Shown: positions 5,708-8,023 of the stretch, piece by piece
How the letters are laid out: each line of letters begins with the position of its first letter
Numbering within the stretch: the first letter of the stretch is position 1
Assembly: GCA_910578525.1 (NCBI GenBank)
Contig: CAJTRF010000036.1
Location: 1 to 8,023 of the forward strand
Origin: an uncultured Mycoplasmatales bacterium
GTDB taxonomy: Bacteria; Bacillota_I; Bacilli_A; Mycoplasmatales; Mycoplasmoidaceae
Length of the DNA stretch: 8,023 nt
Direction of reading: 5' to 3'
The notes under the pieces: generated by a model
Database searches by the model: none
What the model was told of the DNA's origin: nothing
Seen by the model: the letters and a program-made list of their open reading frames with translations, nothing else
Made by a program: the position numbers and the translations under genes

Positions 5708-6202
5708 CAAATCTACAAATCCATCTGTTCTTTCCTAAAGGAACAGATAGACAGCAGTATAATAGTTCTTCAAGCTAATCAAAATAGAACAATAGTACCA
5801 CCCAACAAAGATTGTTGTATCATACATTTACTAAACATCAGAAGAGTTGGAACCAATATACATGATTATGATAGTGATAGTAATAATACTATCTATGAAC
5901 TTCTAGAATCAGATCTGCAGCTGGATTTCTATGGTAATAACTGCTATGAATATGCTATCAGATCCCAAATACTTCTGGAGGATGATATAGGTATTAATGA
6001 TATTGGCAGTGGTAACTATGGCATAACTCCCCTCTACTGTTCCGAAATAAGAAATCTAACCGGTTTGACTATAGTTAATGAGCAATATGTAACAAGATAC
6101 AGTTTCGATCTAACAATAAACTTCTATGGAGAAGTAAACAATAAAAATAGAGATGGGTTTAACTCTGTTAAACTTAATATTGAGAATATCAATAATGATT
6201 AA
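5708..6202 (+). pseudogene. Tail/neck terminator protein (gp12-like, LIC_12616 family) lacking a start codon
   Basis: An open frame of 164 codons ending with TAA at 6200 encodes an almost complete tail terminator, the ring protein that caps the tail tube and joins it to the neck. Counting the first sense codon (CAA, 5708) as residue 1, QIYKSICSFLKEQI (1-14) is the N-terminal helix. QNRTIVPP (25-32), RRVGTN (45-50), LQLDFYGNN (70-78) and RYSFDLTINFYGEV (130-143) match the family's spaced motifs. Related proteins begin only a few residues before the helix, so very little is missing. There is no ATG or GTG anywhere in frame; the only TTG is far inside (6065), and TAA at 5705 blocks upstream extension. 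The coding body has no stops or frameshifts, so any damage is recent, or translation begins at a non-canonical codon such as ATC at 5711. It lies between the cassette and the sheath gene. Confidence 0.75.
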
Positions 6203-6234
6203 TAAATAAATAATAATAACCAATAACTAATGTA

Positions 6235-7698
6235 ATGACCATATCAATAGATAAAATAGTAAATGTGCTTCCGAGAACAATTAATTCTGGAAATAGTAAT
6301 TATTTAGAACTTAATGGTATGATAATAAGTTCTAATGATTTTATACCTAATGACAATATATTAGAATTTAATAGTAGTGAATCTGTTGGTAAATACTTTG
6401 GAATAGAATCTAAAGAATATAAGTTATCCATTAACTATTTCTTAGGTTTTAGCAATTCCACCAAGAAACCCAACAAACTACTATTTGCAAAAGACCTGAC
6501 AAAAGAATCTAAACCAGCTTGTCTATTTGGAGGTAAAGTAGAACTATCAATTGATAACTTAAGATTAGTAGAGAATGGTTCATTGGTTATAACCATAGAC
6601 AATGAAACTATAGAATTAAATGATATTAGTTTAACCAATATCAAATCTTATAGTGACATAGCTGTTACTATTCAAGATAAACTAGATAACAAATGTAAAG
6701 TAGTATATTCAAGTATTAATAATAATTTTATAATAAAAAGTAGTAATACTAATACATTATCCTATTGTAAAGGTACATTGGCTGATCTATTGGGTTTATC
6801 TGAAGAATCTAGTATCTTTCTATCTCAATCTTCAGATATTATACCCATAGCTGAGAATATGGATAGAATAAAGAACATAAGTTTAAATTGGGTATCATTT
6901 ATGACTATAGATGAAGAGATAGAATTAAATAATAAGTTAGCTTATGCAACCTGGACTAATAGTGAGAACTATGGTTGTAGGTTTATATATCTATGTCAGG
7001 ATAGTGATAACAACAACTTTAAATTTGGAAATATACTTAAAGAAAAGGAACTAAATGGTACTTCAATACAGTATAATAGTACTGAGTTATGTACTTTTGT
7101 AGCTGGCATGATAGCCAGTATTAACTATGATGTTAAAGATGGAAGAATAACCTTTACCTTTAAACAGCAAGATGGATTAGATTATACGGTAGATGATAAT
7201 GATCTAGCTGATAAACTATTAGCTAATAGCTATAACTTTTATGGAAGCTATAGTAACAGCAATAACAATTATAAATTCTATCAAAATTCCAGTGTATTTG
7301 GTAAGCATAAATGGTTAGATAGTCTTATTAACGCTATATGGTTAAATGATAAATTACAGACCAATATATTAGATTTAATGTTATCTGTTAACTCATTACC
7401 ATATAACGAAGGAAGTTACAATTTAATTATTAATTCCTGTCAGGATAGTCTGACTTTGGCAACTGAAAATGGGGTGATTAGCAAATCCATTGAATTAACC
7501 AATAGTCAAAAGCTACAACTGGAACAGGAAGCGGGATTAGATATATCAAATTCTTTGTATACGGAAGGTTATTACTTTCAGGTACTAAATCCTTCAGCTA
7601 AAGCTAGAGAAACCAGAGAAACACCTATAGCTAATCTTTGGTATTGTGATGGTGGTTCTATACAAAAGCTTACAATCAATTCAACTATAATACTCTAA
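6235..7698 (+). CDS. Contractile tail sheath protein, DUF3383 family
   Basis: The 487-aa protein matches the DUF3383 family, the tail sheath of one group of myoviruses, in length and along its whole course. It forms the outer contractile tube that drives the inner tube through the envelope. The N-terminal domain starts with DKIVNVLPRTINSGNSNYLELNGM and contains the ESVGKYFGIESKEYKLSINYF region typical of sheath N-domains. A variable insertion domain occupies roughly residues 100-200. The C-terminal core has WLNDKLQTNILDLMLSVN (from 369) with LPYNEGSYNLI, then GVISKSIELTNSQKLQLEQEAG and GYYFQVL. The terminal strand region is RETRETPIANLWYCDGGSIQKLTI (from 458), the part used for sheath-sheath contacts. 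The ATG at 6235 is preceded by an out-of-phase ATGTAA and no ribosome binding site. The tube-like gene begins 1 nt after its stop. The call is firm. Confidence 0.9.
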   Translation: MTISIDKIVNVLPRTINSGNSNYLELNGMIISSNDFIPNDNILEFNSSESVGKYFGIESKEYKLSINYFLGFSNSTKKPNKLLFAKDLTKESKPACLFGGKVELSIDNLRLVENGSLVITIDNETIELNDISLTNIKSYSDIAVTIQDKLDNKCKVVYSSINNNFIIKSSNTNTLSYCKGTLADLLGLSEESSIFLSQSSDIIPIAENMDRIKNISLNWVSFMTIDEEIELNNKLAYATWTNSENYGCRFIYLCQDSDNNNFKFGNILKEKELNGTSIQYNSTELCTFVAGMIASINYDVKDGRITFTFKQQDGLDYTVDDNDLADKLLANSYNFYGSYSNSNNNYKFYQNSSVFGKHKWLDSLINAIWLNDKLQTNILDLMLSVNSLPYNEGSYNLIINSCQDSLTLATENGVISKSIELTNSQKLQLEQEAGLDISNSLYTEGYYFQVLNPSAKARETRETPIANLWYCDGGSIQKLTINSTIIL

Positions 7699-7699
7699 T

Positions 7700-8023
7700 A
7701 TGAAAAAAACATTAACTTCAGCTAATTCATCTATAACTATTAGTTTACCTATATTACCTATTCCAGTTCAACTGCAACAATTTTCCAGTGATGATTTAAT
7801 TAATCAGGATGAAATAACTCTTACGGAAGATAGAATGGGAATAGATGGAATTAAATCAAGTGGATTTATATTAAATCCTATAGTTATACATATAACTCTA
7901 GAATCCACAAGCCCATCTATAGATAATGTATTTAACCTATGGATACAATCTATGGAATTAGCAAGAGAATCTCTAGAATGTAGTTCCATGATTCTTACGG
8001 TTCCTTCTCTCAATAACAGATAT
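7700..8023 (+). CDS. Tail tube-like protein, truncated by the window edge
   Basis: The frame is open for 108 codons from ATG at 7700 to the end of the window, so the C-terminus is not seen. The gene directly downstream of a contractile sheath gene normally encodes the inner tail tube, along which DNA travels. The visible part fits the small tube proteins of DUF3383 phages. These have an N-terminal beta strand (SSITISLPIL, 10-19), LQQFSSDD (25-32), then DEITLTEDRMGIDGIKSSGFI (37-57). In related tube proteins this last segment is an (E/T)-x-x-MGVDG-x-x-S(A)G(Y/F) motif. A strand and turn VIHITLESTSPSIDNVFNLWIQ (62-83) and a strand with SMILTVPSL (96-104) follow. It is only 1 nt from the sheath stop and has no ribosome binding site, so translation is probably coupled. 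The protein is probably about 130-150 aa in full. Confidence 0.7.
   Translation, partial: MKKTLTSANSSITISLPILPIPVQLQQFSSDDLINQDEITLTEDRMGIDGIKSSGFILNPIVIHITLESTSPSIDNVFNLWIQSMELARESLECSSMILTVPSLNNRY

Noticed and set aside
4630..5710. Target-site duplication or att-like repeats flanking the cassette
   Set aside because: Only short AT-rich matches such as TTATTTA occur on both sides, which is expected by chance at this composition.
6435..6644. Minus-strand open frame of 69 codons
   Set aside because: Entirely antisense to the well-recognised DUF3383 sheath gene.
7804..8013. Minus-strand open frame of 69 codons
   Set aside because: Antisense to the tube-like gene, with no recognisable motif or ribosome binding site.

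Overview
The window is a compact block of late virion-assembly genes from a contractile-tailed (myovirus-type) phage or prophage. All genes are on the + strand and the DNA is very AT-rich. Arginine is encoded almost only by AGA/AGG and CpG is scarce. The phage genes have A/T-rich leaders with essentially no Shine-Dalgarno sequence, which is common in Bacteroidota and some other AT-rich lineages. The host cannot be named from this sequence. Family names below come from recognising motifs by eye, not from searches.

Layout: an intrinsic terminator (36-66) closes an upstream unit. A head module follows: a DUF2213-type prohead protease fused to an acidic, Asn/Asp-rich scaffold-like region (147-1463), a structural cement/decoration-like protein (1487-1954) and a DUF2184-type major capsid protein (1972-3006). 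A second terminator-like hairpin (3035-3067) follows the capsid gene. The connector/neck module comes next: a small unknown protein (3118-3438), a DUF4054-type connector (3435-3875), an HK97-gp10/Mu-gpG-like protein (3862-4269) and a small collar/tail-completion-like protein (4279-4641). The tail genes are a gp12/LIC_12616-like tail terminator (5708-6202, no start codon), a DUF3383 contractile sheath protein (6235-7698) and the start of a tail-tube-like protein (7700 to the window edge). The gene order matches that of DUF2184/DUF3383 myoviruses.

The anomaly is a two-gene cassette at about 4642-5707, between the collar-like gene and the tail terminator. It encodes a Panacea-domain (DUF4065/SocA-like) antitoxin and, overlapping it by 4 nt, a 124-aa toxin-like protein that looks like an SH3-barrel/MazF-like small toxin. 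The cassette has its own sigma70-like promoter (TTTACA, 16 bp, TATAAT), adjacent inverted repeats, and a plausible Shine-Dalgarno sequence not seen at the phage genes. It appears to be a toxin-antitoxin moron. Its right-hand junction falls at the expected first codons of the tail-terminator gene: 164 intact codons remain, but no ATG, GTG or nearby TTG start, and a TAA lies immediately upstream. Either the phage was inactivated recently or the terminator is expressed in an unusual way.
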